This document shows, piece by piece, positions 34,069 to 42,505 of a stretch of 64,000 bases of DNA (positions are counted from its first letter, which is position 1; every line of letters starts with the position of its first letter). The notes beneath the pieces were generated by a model that was not told the origin of the DNA, searched no databases, and was given only the letters and a program-made list of their open reading frames with translations. Origin of the DNA: Planctomycetota bacterium (GTDB lineage Bacteria > Planctomycetota > Uabimicrobiia > Uabimicrobiales > Uabimicrobiaceae). The stretch covers positions 28,213 to 92,212 of the forward strand of contig JAJDCR010000016.1 in the NCBI GenBank assembly GCA_029260735.1. Direction: 5' to 3'. Made by a program: the position numbers and the translations under genes.

Positions 34069-34610
34069 TAATTTTGTAGCATGGTTTAATGTGTGCCAAG
34101 TTTTTTGCTTTCGCGTGTCCCCCCCCAAAGGGTCTGTCTGGGGTAGTTTTTTTGTTTTTGGCCTGAAAGGCCTATACAACCTAGCCCAGGGCAACGCCCT
34201 GGGAATTATAGATTAACACAAACGTAGCCCTGAAAGGGCGGAATAAATTAAAATATTTCGCCCCTTCAGGGCTAGGGATATTGATGTTCAAATATTCCCA
34301 GGGCGTTGCCCTGGGCTGGGTTGTTTCGCTCTTTCAGAGCTGAAAAAAATCAACACAAACCATTACTAAGGAATGTTTTAAGGAAAAAGCCTACCCCACT
34401 CAGCCCCCAAATGGGGGACAAAAAGGATTTGTCTGTTAACGAAAGCAAAACTCAGACTTACGCTACTTCGAACATTGCCTAAAAAAAACTTTCGTATATT
34501 CTAAAAGCCCTTTTTTCTCCCCTGTGGGGGAGAAGCGAGGTACTTTTCTTAGGGGGGACACGCTGAAAATAAAACACTTGGCACTGAATTAAATCAGGCT
34601 ACAAAATTGA
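34069..34610. repeat. Nested inverted-repeat element, 542 bp, non-coding
   Basis: Outer terminal inverted repeats of about 58 bp (34069-34126 with 34552-34610) begin TTTTGTAGC and end GTGTCCCCCC. Inside, GGGGTAG-T-run (34140) pairs with 34398. A further palindrome, CCCAGGGC(A/G)..GCCCTGGG (34177-34209 with 34291-34323), surrounds TAGCCCTGAAAGGGCGGAA (34225-34243 with 34257-34274). The inner and outer centres do not coincide (about 34250 and 34340), so one palindromic element seems to sit inside another. No open frame of note lies within. It resembles stacked MITEs. Confidence 0.85.
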
Positions 34611-34667
34611 TCCATATAAAAAAACAATTTCAGACAAGCCTCCCGCACCCGCACCAGGTAAATCCAA

Positions 34668-35732
34668 TCAAGAAGAAAGCTCGTCGCTCTGGTAAGGAAA
34701 AACCTTGTATCCTCGTAAAATACGGCTCAGAGCTTTGGCACTGCGGCTTTGCTGGAGCATTTTACCATAGATCTCTTTCTGGGGCGCCCCCTGATAGATG
34801 AGGTTATCTATCAAGGTTCGCGCTTCCTTGTAGCTGAGCTGCTGAAAATGAATCGCTCGCATTATTTGAGAGGCCAAAAGAGAGCTTTCGTCTTGGATTT
34901 CTCGCAGTCTTTTTGTCGGGTCATTTTCTCGTCCATTGATAATAATAATATTAGGGTATCCGGCCACTCCAATTTCGTAGTTAACGGCCATGTTCATGGA
35001 ATGAATGAGAGACATAAGTCCATCTACTCGATCGACTTCTCCTCTTCTTTTTTCTAAAAGTAAATTCTCGACAAAGGGATACATCGCAGGGTCAACGGAG
35101 TGGCGTCCAGAACCTTCTGCAAAATAGCAAGTTTGTATTTTTTCCCAATAGCCGCCGCGTAAATCAAAATGGTAGAGGCCAACGCCTTCCTTCTCGTCGT
35201 ACCCAGCAAGCAAGGCAGCATTGTTAAAGACAAAGCTCATCTCCTCTTGCTGATGCTTCCAGCTTAAAAGAGCGCTTATTTCTTCGACGGTATCCTTGTC
35301 GTTAAGAGAGACGTTTTTTCCTTCTTTTTCGTACTTTCCTTGGAGAAACTCCTGAGAAGAAAATCCGTATTTATGTTGGAATTTGTGATTGACAGCTTCC
35401 TCTTTGACCGCAATAATCACATCAAAGGCCAGCTTGGCCATATCTGACAAATGGAGAAATTCTTGAGGTGCTTTGCCTTGCTTTTCTAACTCTTCCTCGT
35501 ATCTTTGGCCGACTCTATGGCAAAGAGAGTTTTTGAGCTCTGCTCCCATCGAGCAAGATCCGGTTGTTCCTAAAACGGCGACAACTCCATATTTTTCTAT
35601 AACAACGGGAGGAACACAAGATTGTATTTTATCAGAAACGTCTAGTCTCATAAAATCACTTGAGGTAATGCTTTCATCACAGATACAAGCTCCCTCGTAG
35701 TGATTAAAGCGGATGGCATTGATCGAAGTCAT
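34668..35732 (-). CDS. Proteasome beta-like N-terminal nucleophile protein
   Basis: A 354-residue protein with several landmarks of the 20S proteasome / HslV fold. The sequence starts Met-Thr, so methionine removal would expose Thr1. GACICDES supplies the Asp at mature position 18 (Asp17 in HslV) and DVSDKI the Lys at 34 (Lys33), both shifted by one residue. Further on come AGYDEKEGVGLYHFD and YFAEGSGRHS, the typical GYD-LY-D and GSG (Ser129) blocks, and IGVAGYPNIIIING near the C-terminus. The usual Asp166 becomes Glu. At 354 residues it exceeds normal beta subunits (about 200-240), with an extra helical insert (about 75-150) and a helical tail. It lies 1 bp after the paralogous gene upstream, so the two are one operon and probably one complex. 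I know no named family for it. Confidence 0.7.
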   Translation of the reverse strand: MTSINAIRFNHYEGACICDESITSSDFMRLDVSDKIQSCVPPVVIEKYGVVAVLGTTGSCSMGAELKNSLCHRVGQRYEEELEKQGKAPQEFLHLSDMAKLAFDVIIAVKEEAVNHKFQHKYGFSSQEFLQGKYEKEGKNVSLNDKDTVEEISALLSWKHQQEEMSFVFNNAALLAGYDEKEGVGLYHFDLRGGYWEKIQTCYFAEGSGRHSVDPAMYPFVENLLLEKRRGEVDRVDGLMSLIHSMNMAVNYEIGVAGYPNIIIINGRENDPTKRLREIQDESSLLASQIMRAIHFQQLSYKEARTLIDNLIYQGAPQKEIYGKMLQQSRSAKALSRILRGYKVFPYQSDELSS

Positions 35733-35733
35733 T

Positions 35734-36939
35734 CTAGTTTACTCCCTCTTTCTCGGAAATTTCTGGGCGGGCTGGAGTCTCTTTAGGAGAAACTGTCGTA
35801 CCGGGCGAATGAGGCTTCGCTTTATACCCCATCAAATACATTTCTAGCTTTTTAGAGTCGGTACACTCTTGCCATAAACGATCTTCTCCTGCAAAAAAAT
35901 CCAAGTCGTGCAGTAAAAGATCTTCGATTAAACTTTGTCCGGCAGAAGAAGAAAGAAGATTCCAGTAAACCGCAGAAGCCACTTCACTCGCCAATCTCAA
36001 GCGATGGTCCGAAAATTCGCGCATTTTTTTCTCGGGCGAAGAAGCTTTTCCATCAATAATGATGAGCTGTAAATAGCCCCCCATTTTTCCTTGAAATCTT
36101 TTTGTTTGGCTAACAACTTGGAGGAGAACAGAAAGTCCCTCTTCCATACTAAATCCTTGGCGGCGCTCGCTTAAAGCCTTCGTTAACGCCACTTGCCCAA
36201 AGATGTGGCTGGCTATTTGACTTCCTTCCCCGAGAACATTGACGTAGTAATCCAAATTAATCGATTTATGCTGAGGAGAAAAAGAGTAGGCCTGAATTCC
36301 TTCTTCAGGCGTATATCCCATAATAGCTCCCTGGTTTTCAAAAATACGAACCATAGCATCTGATTTATCTCCGTAAGCTAAGATTTTTTTAGCTTCTGCG
36401 ATAACAGATTTTTGATTAATGTCATAGCTTATCCCTTCTTTCTCAAAAGCTAAGGCATTTAATTCATCTCGATTGAAGCCATAGAGAAAGCGCATTCTAT
36501 CGTTGAGCATCCGTTCATGGACTTGTTGAGAATTAATGGCGACTTCATTGCTCAATTGCTTGAGGCTGCTGAGAGTCTTATTCATTTGAGAAGAGCCTAA
36601 AAGAGCTCTCATTTTTTCGACAACTTCAAAATGGTAAGAAGGAAACCCTACTCCAGCATAGGCGGCTACTGTTCCTGTACGCTCTATCATAGAAGGATCA
36701 GTTAGATTTAAAACATGATCTCCATAGTTACACCTTCGGTACCCATACTTAAAACTCAAGTGCCAGGTCGACTCGTCTGCGATAATGGCACCTTGTTCAT
36801 TGTTAAAACGCATCATGAAAGCAGTAGACACAGTGATTTCTCCGTAATAAAAAATAAGGGAGTTTCTAGGAAAAAATTTGGCAATAGGAAATTTAGCAAA
36901 TTTTTCCCCAACAGTAAAGGAAAGCTTTTCTTTGAACAT
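35734..36939 (-). CDS. Proteasome-fold paralogue, probably non-catalytic
   Basis: A paralogue of the following gene, sharing its block order: FNNEQGAIIADES (beta-hairpin with the Asp17 equivalent), MGYTPEEGIQAYSF, GEGSQIASHIF and MGGYLQLIIIDG, then the helical tail. A Thr lies 16 residues before that Asp, as in beta subunits, but it sits about 40 residues into the protein behind Ser rather than Gly. The Lys33 position is not lysine, so catalysis is doubtful. The open frame can extend to a TTG at 37008 inside a tandem repeat. The ATG at 36939 is preferred because residues before it are encoded by that repeat. The C-terminus is Pro/Glu-rich. It likely partners with the Thr1-bearing protein, as alpha or inactive beta subunits do (inference). 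Confidence 0.65.
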   Translation of the reverse strand: MFKEKLSFTVGEKFAKFPIAKFFPRNSLIFYYGEITVSTAFMMRFNNEQGAIIADESTWHLSFKYGYRRCNYGDHVLNLTDPSMIERTGTVAAYAGVGFPSYHFEVVEKMRALLGSSQMNKTLSSLKQLSNEVAINSQQVHERMLNDRMRFLYGFNRDELNALAFEKEGISYDINQKSVIAEAKKILAYGDKSDAMVRIFENQGAIMGYTPEEGIQAYSFSPQHKSINLDYYVNVLGEGSQIASHIFGQVALTKALSERRQGFSMEEGLSVLLQVVSQTKRFQGKMGGYLQLIIIDGKASSPEKKMREFSDHRLRLASEVASAVYWNLLSSSAGQSLIEDLLLHDLDFFAGEDRLWQECTDSKKLEMYLMGYKAKPHSPGTTVSPKETPARPEISEKEGVN

Positions 36940-36986
36940 CTTATTATCAGGAAAAAAAATTGATTGCAGAAAAGAGTAAAAGCCAT

Positions 36987-37144
36987 TAGAATTTGACCGC
37001 AGATTCAACGGATGGATCGGATTGGCAGGAAGGTTTTTCTTGTTTGTTGTTTTTGTGGCTTAGCAGAATTATAGAATTTGACCGCAGATTCAACGGATGG
37101 ATCGGATTAGCAGGAATGTTTTTTTTCTTTGTTGTTTTTGTGGC
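36987..37144. repeat. Two tandem copies of an 85-bp-period repeat
   Basis: The block 'tagaatttgaccgcag...tttttgtggc' occurs at 36987-37059 and again at 37072-37144, about 90% identical by eye. It lies between divergent genes and includes the motif CGCAGATTCAACGGATGGATCGGAT. It will affect the promoters of both neighbours, and it creates the spurious TTG extension of the minus-strand gene. Confidence 0.85.
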
Positions 37145-37198
37145 AAAATCCAAACATTAGCTAAAGATGTGATCAATGGGTAAAAAGGAGAATTATGG

Positions 37199-39148
37199 AT
37201 GCTTAAACCTCTATGGAAACCAAAACGGGAGCAAGTAGAAAAATCAAACTTATTTGCTTTTCAAAAAATAGTGGAAGAGAAGTATAAAAAAAACTTTTCC
37301 TCTTACCAAGACCTCCATCAATGGTCTGTCGAGAACTGTGATAGCTTTTGGCGTGAGGTCTGGGATTTTGTGGGAATACAAGCCTCCCAACCTTATGAAA
37401 GGGTTTTAGAAAAAAAGGAAAAACTGCAAGAAACCCAGTGGTTTCAAGGAAGTAAGCTAAATTTTGCCGAGAACCTCTTGCGCTACCGAGATGAACAAAC
37501 CGCTCTTATTTTTCAAGGCGAAGGACAAACACCACAGCGAATGACTTACCAAGAGCTTTACAAAAATGTCGCCCAAGTGGCAAAGGCTCTTCGACTTTCT
37601 GGAGTAAAAGAAGGTGACCGTGTCGCAGGCTTTATGCCCAACATGATAGAAACAATAGTGGCTATGCTCGCGGCAACAAGCCTTGGGGCAATATGGTCAT
37701 CGTGTTCGCCTGACTTTGGAATAAAAGGGGTTTTGGACCGTTTTGGTCAAATCGAACCAAAGGTTCTCTTCACTGCAGATGGCTATTTCTACAATGGGAA
37801 AAAGCATAGTTCTTTAGAGCGAGTGGCAGAGGTCGTTGCTCAAATCCCCTCCCTTGAAAAAGTGGTGATCGTTTCTTATACCGAAGAAAATCCATCGATA
37901 GAAAGCATTCCTAAAGCAGTACTCTACACCGAATTTCAAGAACCGGCAGAAGAAATTAGCTTTACTCACTTACCTTTTTCTCATCCTCTCTACATCATGT
38001 ACTCTTCCGGGACAACAGGATTACCCAAATGCATGGTACAGTCCGCCGGTGGTATCTTAATCAATCATCTCAAAGAGCTGGTTCTTCACAACGATCTCAA
38101 ACGAGAAGACACTATTTTTTACTTTAGCACCTGTGGCTGGATGATGTGGAACTGGTTAGTTAGCTCTCTTGCCGTGGGAGCAACTGTTGTTCTCTATGAT
38201 GGCTCCCCTTTCTCTCCTGGCCCGGAAACTCTTTGGGAAATGGCAGCGCGAGAAAAAATTACTGTATTTGGCACCAGTGCGAAGTATCTAAGTGCACTTG
38301 AAAAAGAAAACTACTACCCCAAGGAACACTGCGACCTAAGCTCTTTGCGAGCAATTCTTTCGACAGGCTCACCACTTCCCGAAGAAGGCTTTGACTTTGT
38401 CTATCAAAAAATCAAAGAGGACCTTCAGCTTGCTTCCATTTCAGGAGGCACTGATCTCAATGGCTGTTTTGTCGCAGGAAATCCTTTTTCTCCTGTTTAT
38501 TCGGGAGAAATCCAAGGAGCTTGCTTGGGAATGAAAGTAGCGGCCTTTAACTCTGAGGGAAAAGCGGTTATAGGAAGTAAGGGAGAGCTTGTTTGTCTGA
38601 CTCCTTTTCCTTCCATGCCTATCTATTTTTGGAACGATCCCAAAGGAGAAAAATACCACAAGGCTTATTTTGACGTTTACGAAAACATTTGGCGCCACGG
38701 CGACTACATTGAAATCCGAGAAAATGGAGGGGTCGTCATCTATGGTCGCTCCGATGCTACTCTAAACCCCGGAGGAGTTCGCATAGGAACAGCAGAGATT
38801 TACAGCCAAGTAGAAACTATGCCTCAGATTCTCGATAGCCTAGTTGTGGGACAAGAGTGGAAAAGCGATGTTCGAGTGATCTTATTTGTCAAAATGGTTC
38901 CAGGAGAAACTCTCACTCCCGAGTTAGAACAAAAAATCAAAACAACTATTCGTCAAAATGCCAGTGTCCGTCATGTCCCAGCAAAAATAATTGCCGTAGC
39001 AGATATCCCCTACACTATTAGCATGAAAAAAGTGGAAATAGCTGTGCGTAAAATTATCCAAGGAGAGCCTGTTTTTAACCAAGACGCCCTAAAAAATCCT
39101 GAGGCTCTAGCATTATACAAAAATATTCCCGAATTACAGAATGACTAA
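37199..39148 (+). CDS. aacS: Acetoacetyl-CoA synthetase (acetoacetate-CoA ligase)
   Basis: An adenylate-forming enzyme of 649 residues, the normal length for acetoacetate-CoA ligase. It makes acetoacetyl-CoA from acetoacetate, ATP and CoA, for ketone-body use or feeding of acetyl-CoA and polyhydroxybutyrate pools. Motifs seen: P-loop-like MYSSGTTGLPK (about residue 268), SGGTDLNGCFVAG, WRHGDYIEI, IYGRSDATLNPGGVRIGTAEIY, and the C-terminal lysine in ISMKKVEIAVRKII. The N-terminal WRPTPEQI-like ACAS_N region (KPLWKPKREQ) is present. AAAAAGGAG lies eight bases before the ATG at 37199. An earlier ATG at 37195 is followed at once by a stop. Confidence 0.95.
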   Translation: MLKPLWKPKREQVEKSNLFAFQKIVEEKYKKNFSSYQDLHQWSVENCDSFWREVWDFVGIQASQPYERVLEKKEKLQETQWFQGSKLNFAENLLRYRDEQTALIFQGEGQTPQRMTYQELYKNVAQVAKALRLSGVKEGDRVAGFMPNMIETIVAMLAATSLGAIWSSCSPDFGIKGVLDRFGQIEPKVLFTADGYFYNGKKHSSLERVAEVVAQIPSLEKVVIVSYTEENPSIESIPKAVLYTEFQEPAEEISFTHLPFSHPLYIMYSSGTTGLPKCMVQSAGGILINHLKELVLHNDLKREDTIFYFSTCGWMMWNWLVSSLAVGATVVLYDGSPFSPGPETLWEMAAREKITVFGTSAKYLSALEKENYYPKEHCDLSSLRAILSTGSPLPEEGFDFVYQKIKEDLQLASISGGTDLNGCFVAGNPFSPVYSGEIQGACLGMKVAAFNSEGKAVIGSKGELVCLTPFPSMPIYFWNDPKGEKYHKAYFDVYENIWRHGDYIEIRENGGVVIYGRSDATLNPGGVRIGTAEIYSQVETMPQILDSLVVGQEWKSDVRVILFVKMVPGETLTPELEQKIKTTIRQNASVRHVPAKIIAVADIPYTISMKKVEIAVRKIIQGEPVFNQDALKNPEALALYKNIPELQND

Positions 39149-39169
39149 TTATCCAGAAATCAGAGTAAA

Positions 39170-40270
39170 ATGACGAAAAATTTTATGTTGCGGGCTCTCG
39201 AGTTAGCCGAAAAAGGACGAGGACGAACTAGTCCAAACCCTATGGTTGGTGCTGTTTTAGTGAAAAATGGCATCATTGTAGGAGAAGGCTTTCATCCTCA
39301 AGTAGGGCAAGCTCATGCTGAAATCTATGCTTTAGATGTGGCTAAGGAAAAAGCCCAGGGGGCTTCTCTCTATGTCAACTTAGAGCCTTGCAGCCACTAC
39401 GGACGAACCCCTCCTTGCACCCAAGCTCTTATCCAGGCTAGGGTGGCGAAAGTTCACATTGCTATGCTTGACCCCAACCCCATGGTTAACGGACAAGGAA
39501 AAAAACAACTGGAAGCCGCTGGTATTGCCACACACATTGGAGAGTGCGAAGAAGAAGCTCAAATTCTAAACGAAGTATTTACCCACTGGATCACCCACAA
39601 AACGCCCTATGTTTATGCCAAATATGCCATGAGTTTAGATGGGAAAATTGCAACCCAAACCGGCGATTCTCGCTGGATCACATCAGCTCCAGCCCGAACC
39701 TATGTTCATCAAATCCGCAACCAAGTCGACGCTATCCTTGTCGGAATAGAGACTGTCCTCGCCGATAATCCCCAGTTGACCACTCGACTGAAGCAAGAAA
39801 ATATCTCTCATCCTCTGCGAGTGATACTCGATAGCCAAGGACGAATTCCTCTAGACGCTAAAATTTTAGACAAAGAACTACCCGGAGAAACCCTCCTTGT
39901 CACGACAAAAAAAATACCTGCTCAAAAACGGAAATCCCTAGAAGAGAAAAAAATCTCTATTGAGCAAGTTTCTTCGGAAGAAGGACGAATAGACCTACAA
40001 AAACTTCTCCAAAAATTAGGAGAAAGGGAAGTAACAAGCTTGTTAGTAGAAGGAGGAAGCCAAGTGCTAGGTAGTTTTTTCGAGAAAGGCCTCGTCAATA
40101 AAGTGATGGCTTTCGTAGCTCCTATCGTTATTGGAGGAAAAGGCGCACCTTCTCCTGTCGGAGGAAAAGGACCGGCTTTTTTGCGAGAGGCTTGGCGCTT
40201 GGAGAAGACCCAAATGGAATGCTTGGGCCCCGATTTTTTGATCCAGGGCTACCCTGTACAAAATAGGTAG
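39170..40270 (+). CDS. ribD: Bifunctional riboflavin biosynthesis deaminase/reductase RibD
   Basis: This catalyses the second and third steps of riboflavin synthesis: deamination of diaminohydroxyphosphoribosylaminopyrimidine, then NADPH-dependent ribose reduction. The N-terminal zinc deaminase has HAEIYAL (about residue 49) and EPCSHYGRTPPC (about 72-83). The C-terminal reductase begins near residue 145 (YAKYAMSLDGKIA) and contains DSRWITS, AILVGIETVLADNP and LLVEGG. The 366-residue length is typical. It starts 22 bp after aacS, possibly co-transcribed. No other rib genes are in the window. Confidence 0.95.
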   Translation: MTKNFMLRALELAEKGRGRTSPNPMVGAVLVKNGIIVGEGFHPQVGQAHAEIYALDVAKEKAQGASLYVNLEPCSHYGRTPPCTQALIQARVAKVHIAMLDPNPMVNGQGKKQLEAAGIATHIGECEEEAQILNEVFTHWITHKTPYVYAKYAMSLDGKIATQTGDSRWITSAPARTYVHQIRNQVDAILVGIETVLADNPQLTTRLKQENISHPLRVILDSQGRIPLDAKILDKELPGETLLVTTKKIPAQKRKSLEEKKISIEQVSSEEGRIDLQKLLQKLGEREVTSLLVEGGSQVLGSFFEKGLVNKVMAFVAPIVIGGKGAPSPVGGKGPAFLREAWRLEKTQMECLGPDFLIQGYPVQNR

Positions 40271-40285
40271 GAAAGGGCGAAAGGC

Positions 40286-40310
40286 GTGTGTGCCTATTCT
40301 AGGCACACAC
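40286..40310. terminator. Hairpin between convergent ribD and PEP-CTERM gene
   Basis: GTGTGTGCCTA-TTC-TAGGCACACAC is a perfect 11-bp stem with a three-base loop, placed between converging genes. It lacks a clear T-run, so it is a probable bidirectional terminator rather than a certain one. Confidence 0.6.
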
Positions 40311-40357
40311 CTTACACCAAGTAGTTTAACTATATTCTACAAGAAGCGGGTTTTCTA

Positions 40358-41179
40358 TTAGATTTTTGTAAAACTAGATTTTCTCAAAAATAAAACAGAA
40401 ATAGCCCCTAGGAGAAGTACTATTGAACTTGGTTCAGGAACGGCGTTTCCACCTACACCACCAACGAAAGCCATTGCAGTAACTCTATCGCCAAATGCTG
40501 TTCCCATATTGCCAATAACAGTACCAGCGCCTGTAGTTGTATTGATTTCTAAAAGCTCATTTGTCTGCCTAGACGCACCGTAAAGCTTATTTGTCGTTAC
40601 ATCAAAGGCTAAAGCGTTAATATCATTGATTCCTACTGTACCAACAACAGTTCCCGCTCCCGTGTTCGTATCTATCGTAAGTAACTGGCCACTATTCCCA
40701 CGAGCCATACCGTAAAGAATGTTCGCATTGGGATCAAAAACAAGGGCAGAAAGAGCGGAAAATCCTGCTGAACCAAGGAAAGTTCCTGCTCCAGTGCTCG
40801 TATTAATCGTAAATATATCACCACTAAAGAAATGAGAGCCATAAAGAACGTTTGCGTTGGTATCAAAAGCTAATCCTGTGACAGGAGAAAAGTCACTCCC
40901 CATATTGCCCACAACAGTATCCGTTCCATCAGGGTCAATTATAATTAATTCATTTGTCCCCTGGTCTGATGAATAGAGAGTACCTGTATTAGAGTCAAAT
41001 GCTAAATCTCCAAGCTGATTAGGGTCTACAGTTTTAACTGAGCTAACAGCTCCCGTATTGACATCTATTTCCACTAGATTATCCGAGAGAGAATCTCCCC
41101 CAAAAAGAACCGTAAGCTCTGCAAATATAGGAGTTTGCAGAAAGAAAAGTATCGTTATTAAACTTATAAATATCTTCAT
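40358..41179 (-). CDS. PEP-CTERM surface protein with beta-propeller-like repeats
   Basis: A secreted protein of 273 residues. Signal peptide is residues 1-19 (MKIFISLITILFFLQTPIFA). About five repeats of roughly 43 residues follow, with the pattern LAFDxxTNxLYGxxxxxxxLLxIDTxTGAGTxVG, as in secreted beta-propeller or phytase-like domains. The C-terminus is a PEP-CTERM sorting signal: VPEPSS, a hydrophobic helix, then a basic tail. Such proteins are processed by exosortase and linked to exopolysaccharide or biofilm. The ATG at 41179 is chosen over the longer frame because AAGGA lies eight bases upstream and the signal peptide then begins correctly. A ligand is unknown. Confidence 0.88.
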   Translation of the reverse strand: MKIFISLITILFFLQTPIFAELTVLFGGDSLSDNLVEIDVNTGAVSSVKTVDPNQLGDLAFDSNTGTLYSSDQGTNELIIIDPDGTDTVVGNMGSDFSPVTGLAFDTNANVLYGSHFFSGDIFTINTSTGAGTFLGSAGFSALSALVFDPNANILYGMARGNSGQLLTIDTNTGAGTVVGTVGINDINALAFDVTTNKLYGASRQTNELLEINTTTGAGTVIGNMGTAFGDRVTAMAFVGGVGGNAVPEPSSIVLLLGAISVLFLRKSSFTKI

Positions 41180-41578
41180 TGAATTTATCCTTGTTAGCAT
41201 CAAAAATGCGAAAAACCACAATGGCTTAAAGCCAATTAGACTAAATAGTCTACAAGATAAACCCCAAAAACTCAAGATTGATTTTTTTAAAAAAACAAAA
41301 ATAAAACAAAAACAAAATAACTTAAAATAACTAGAAAGTGCAAAGCAGTAACTTTTGGTGAAGAAAGATTGTTTTCTGTTCTACCGTTTTGTGTGGTTCA
41401 AAATTTTTAAGGCACCACTTTTAATGACCACAAGAAAAACAAGTGTTTTCCTTATGGTCAATTATTTTTCCTTATAGCCAACTACTCAAGTATCGGATAT
41501 CATTTTAGATAATGATGATAAAAATACTCAAAACTGTCTAGATAAAACCTGTAATTGGAATCAAAGGTGCTTCTATAT
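41180..41578. other. Gene-free AT-rich stretch
   Basis: This is leader sequence of the PEP-CTERM gene on one side and the downstream end of the S74 gene's convergent space on the other. A weak stem near 41424-41458 (GACCACAAG with CTTATGGTC) is the only structure noticed. No gene is supported. Confidence 0.5.
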
Positions 41579-42505
41579 TTATTCTTCCTGAGCTTCTCTT
41601 TCAGCCATCAGGGTTTCAATTTTATTTAATTTTTCTTCCAATAGTTCGATTCGTGTTTGTTGCGTTTTAATAGCCTCAATGGAAATAGCAACAAGATTAC
41701 CATAAGAAATAGATTTGTAGCCATTATCGTCTGTAAAAACTACTTCGGGAACTACTTTTTCTACTTCTTGAGCGATAACCCCTATTAGTTTACGCGAGGG
41801 AAAATTTTTCTTGTCAGACTTCAATTCGTAGGTAACACCTTCTAGCTTCATTACTTTAAGTAATGCATCGGAGATAGGCTCTATATTTTTTTTGAATCTT
41901 TGATCTGAACTCTGCTTAATAGTCCCCCCTACAAGAACATTCCCCCCTATAAGAACACTTCCTGGCATAGCAAGATCTCCTGAGACAAAATCTCCCTTGA
42001 TAATAGGACTACTTGTATCTGAGTTAGCAATATATAGTTTACTAGAGCCTGTTTCGTTAAAACCAGCTCTATTTCCTATAAAAACATTACCACTTCCAGT
42101 AAGGTTATTCTCTCCACTAGATGCTCCCACAAAGGTGTTATTGCTTCCAATAGTGTTGAGACCACTAGCATTTCCTATAAAAGTGTTATATCCTCCCGTG
42201 GTATTATTACTTCCACTAATATTTCCTAAATAAGAATTAGCGGTCCCAGTAGTGTTGGATTCGCCACTCCTATATCCCACAAAAGTGTTAACATATGCAG
42301 TATTGGCTGCACCACTTTGACTTCCCACAAAAGTGTTAGAGGCTCCAGTAGTGTTGGATGAGCCACTTTCATTTCCTATAAAAGTGTTATTGATTCCAGT
42401 AGTGTTACTCGTTCCACTTCCTAAATTAGTGTTAGTATTAGGGGATTGACAATAAACAAAGGGTAAAAAAATTAATAAAGAAACAAAAAGAGCTAATGAT
42501 TTCAT
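41579..42505 (-). CDS. Secreted repeat protein with C-terminal S74 intramolecular chaperone domain
   Basis: A 308-residue secreted protein. Signal peptide about 1-19 (MKSLALFVSLLIFLPFVYC), then about nine repeats of NTTGxxNTFIGNxSGxxN (residues about 25-160), a beta-roll pattern like trimeric adhesin heads. An S74 domain follows (about 200-290: SDQRFKKNIEPI, LIGVIAQEVEKVVPEVV, YGNLVAISIEAIK), and a short coiled coil. S74 domains fold trimeric beta-helices in phage tail spikes and then cleave themselves off. Here the signal peptide suggests a cell-surface fibre. The start at 42505 has AAAGGAA seven bases upstream; a further in-frame ATG at 42520 overlaps that site and is less likely. Confidence 0.85.
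   Translation of the reverse strand: MKSLALFVSLLIFLPFVYCQSPNTNTNLGSGTSNTTGINNTFIGNESGSSNTTGASNTFVGSQSGAANTAYVNTFVGYRSGESNTTGTANSYLGNISGSNNTTGGYNTFIGNASGLNTIGSNNTFVGASSGENNLTGSGNVFIGNRAGFNETGSSKLYIANSDTSSPIIKGDFVSGDLAMPGSVLIGGNVLVGGTIKQSSDQRFKKNIEPISDALLKVMKLEGVTYELKSDKKNFPSRKLIGVIAQEVEKVVPEVVFTDDNGYKSISYGNLVAISIEAIKTQQTRIELLEEKLNKIETLMAEREAQEE

Noticed and set aside
36940..37008. TTG-started N-terminal extension of the proteasome-like paralogue
   Set aside because: Part of the extension is encoded by a tandem DNA repeat; an ATG at 36939 gives a sensible start.
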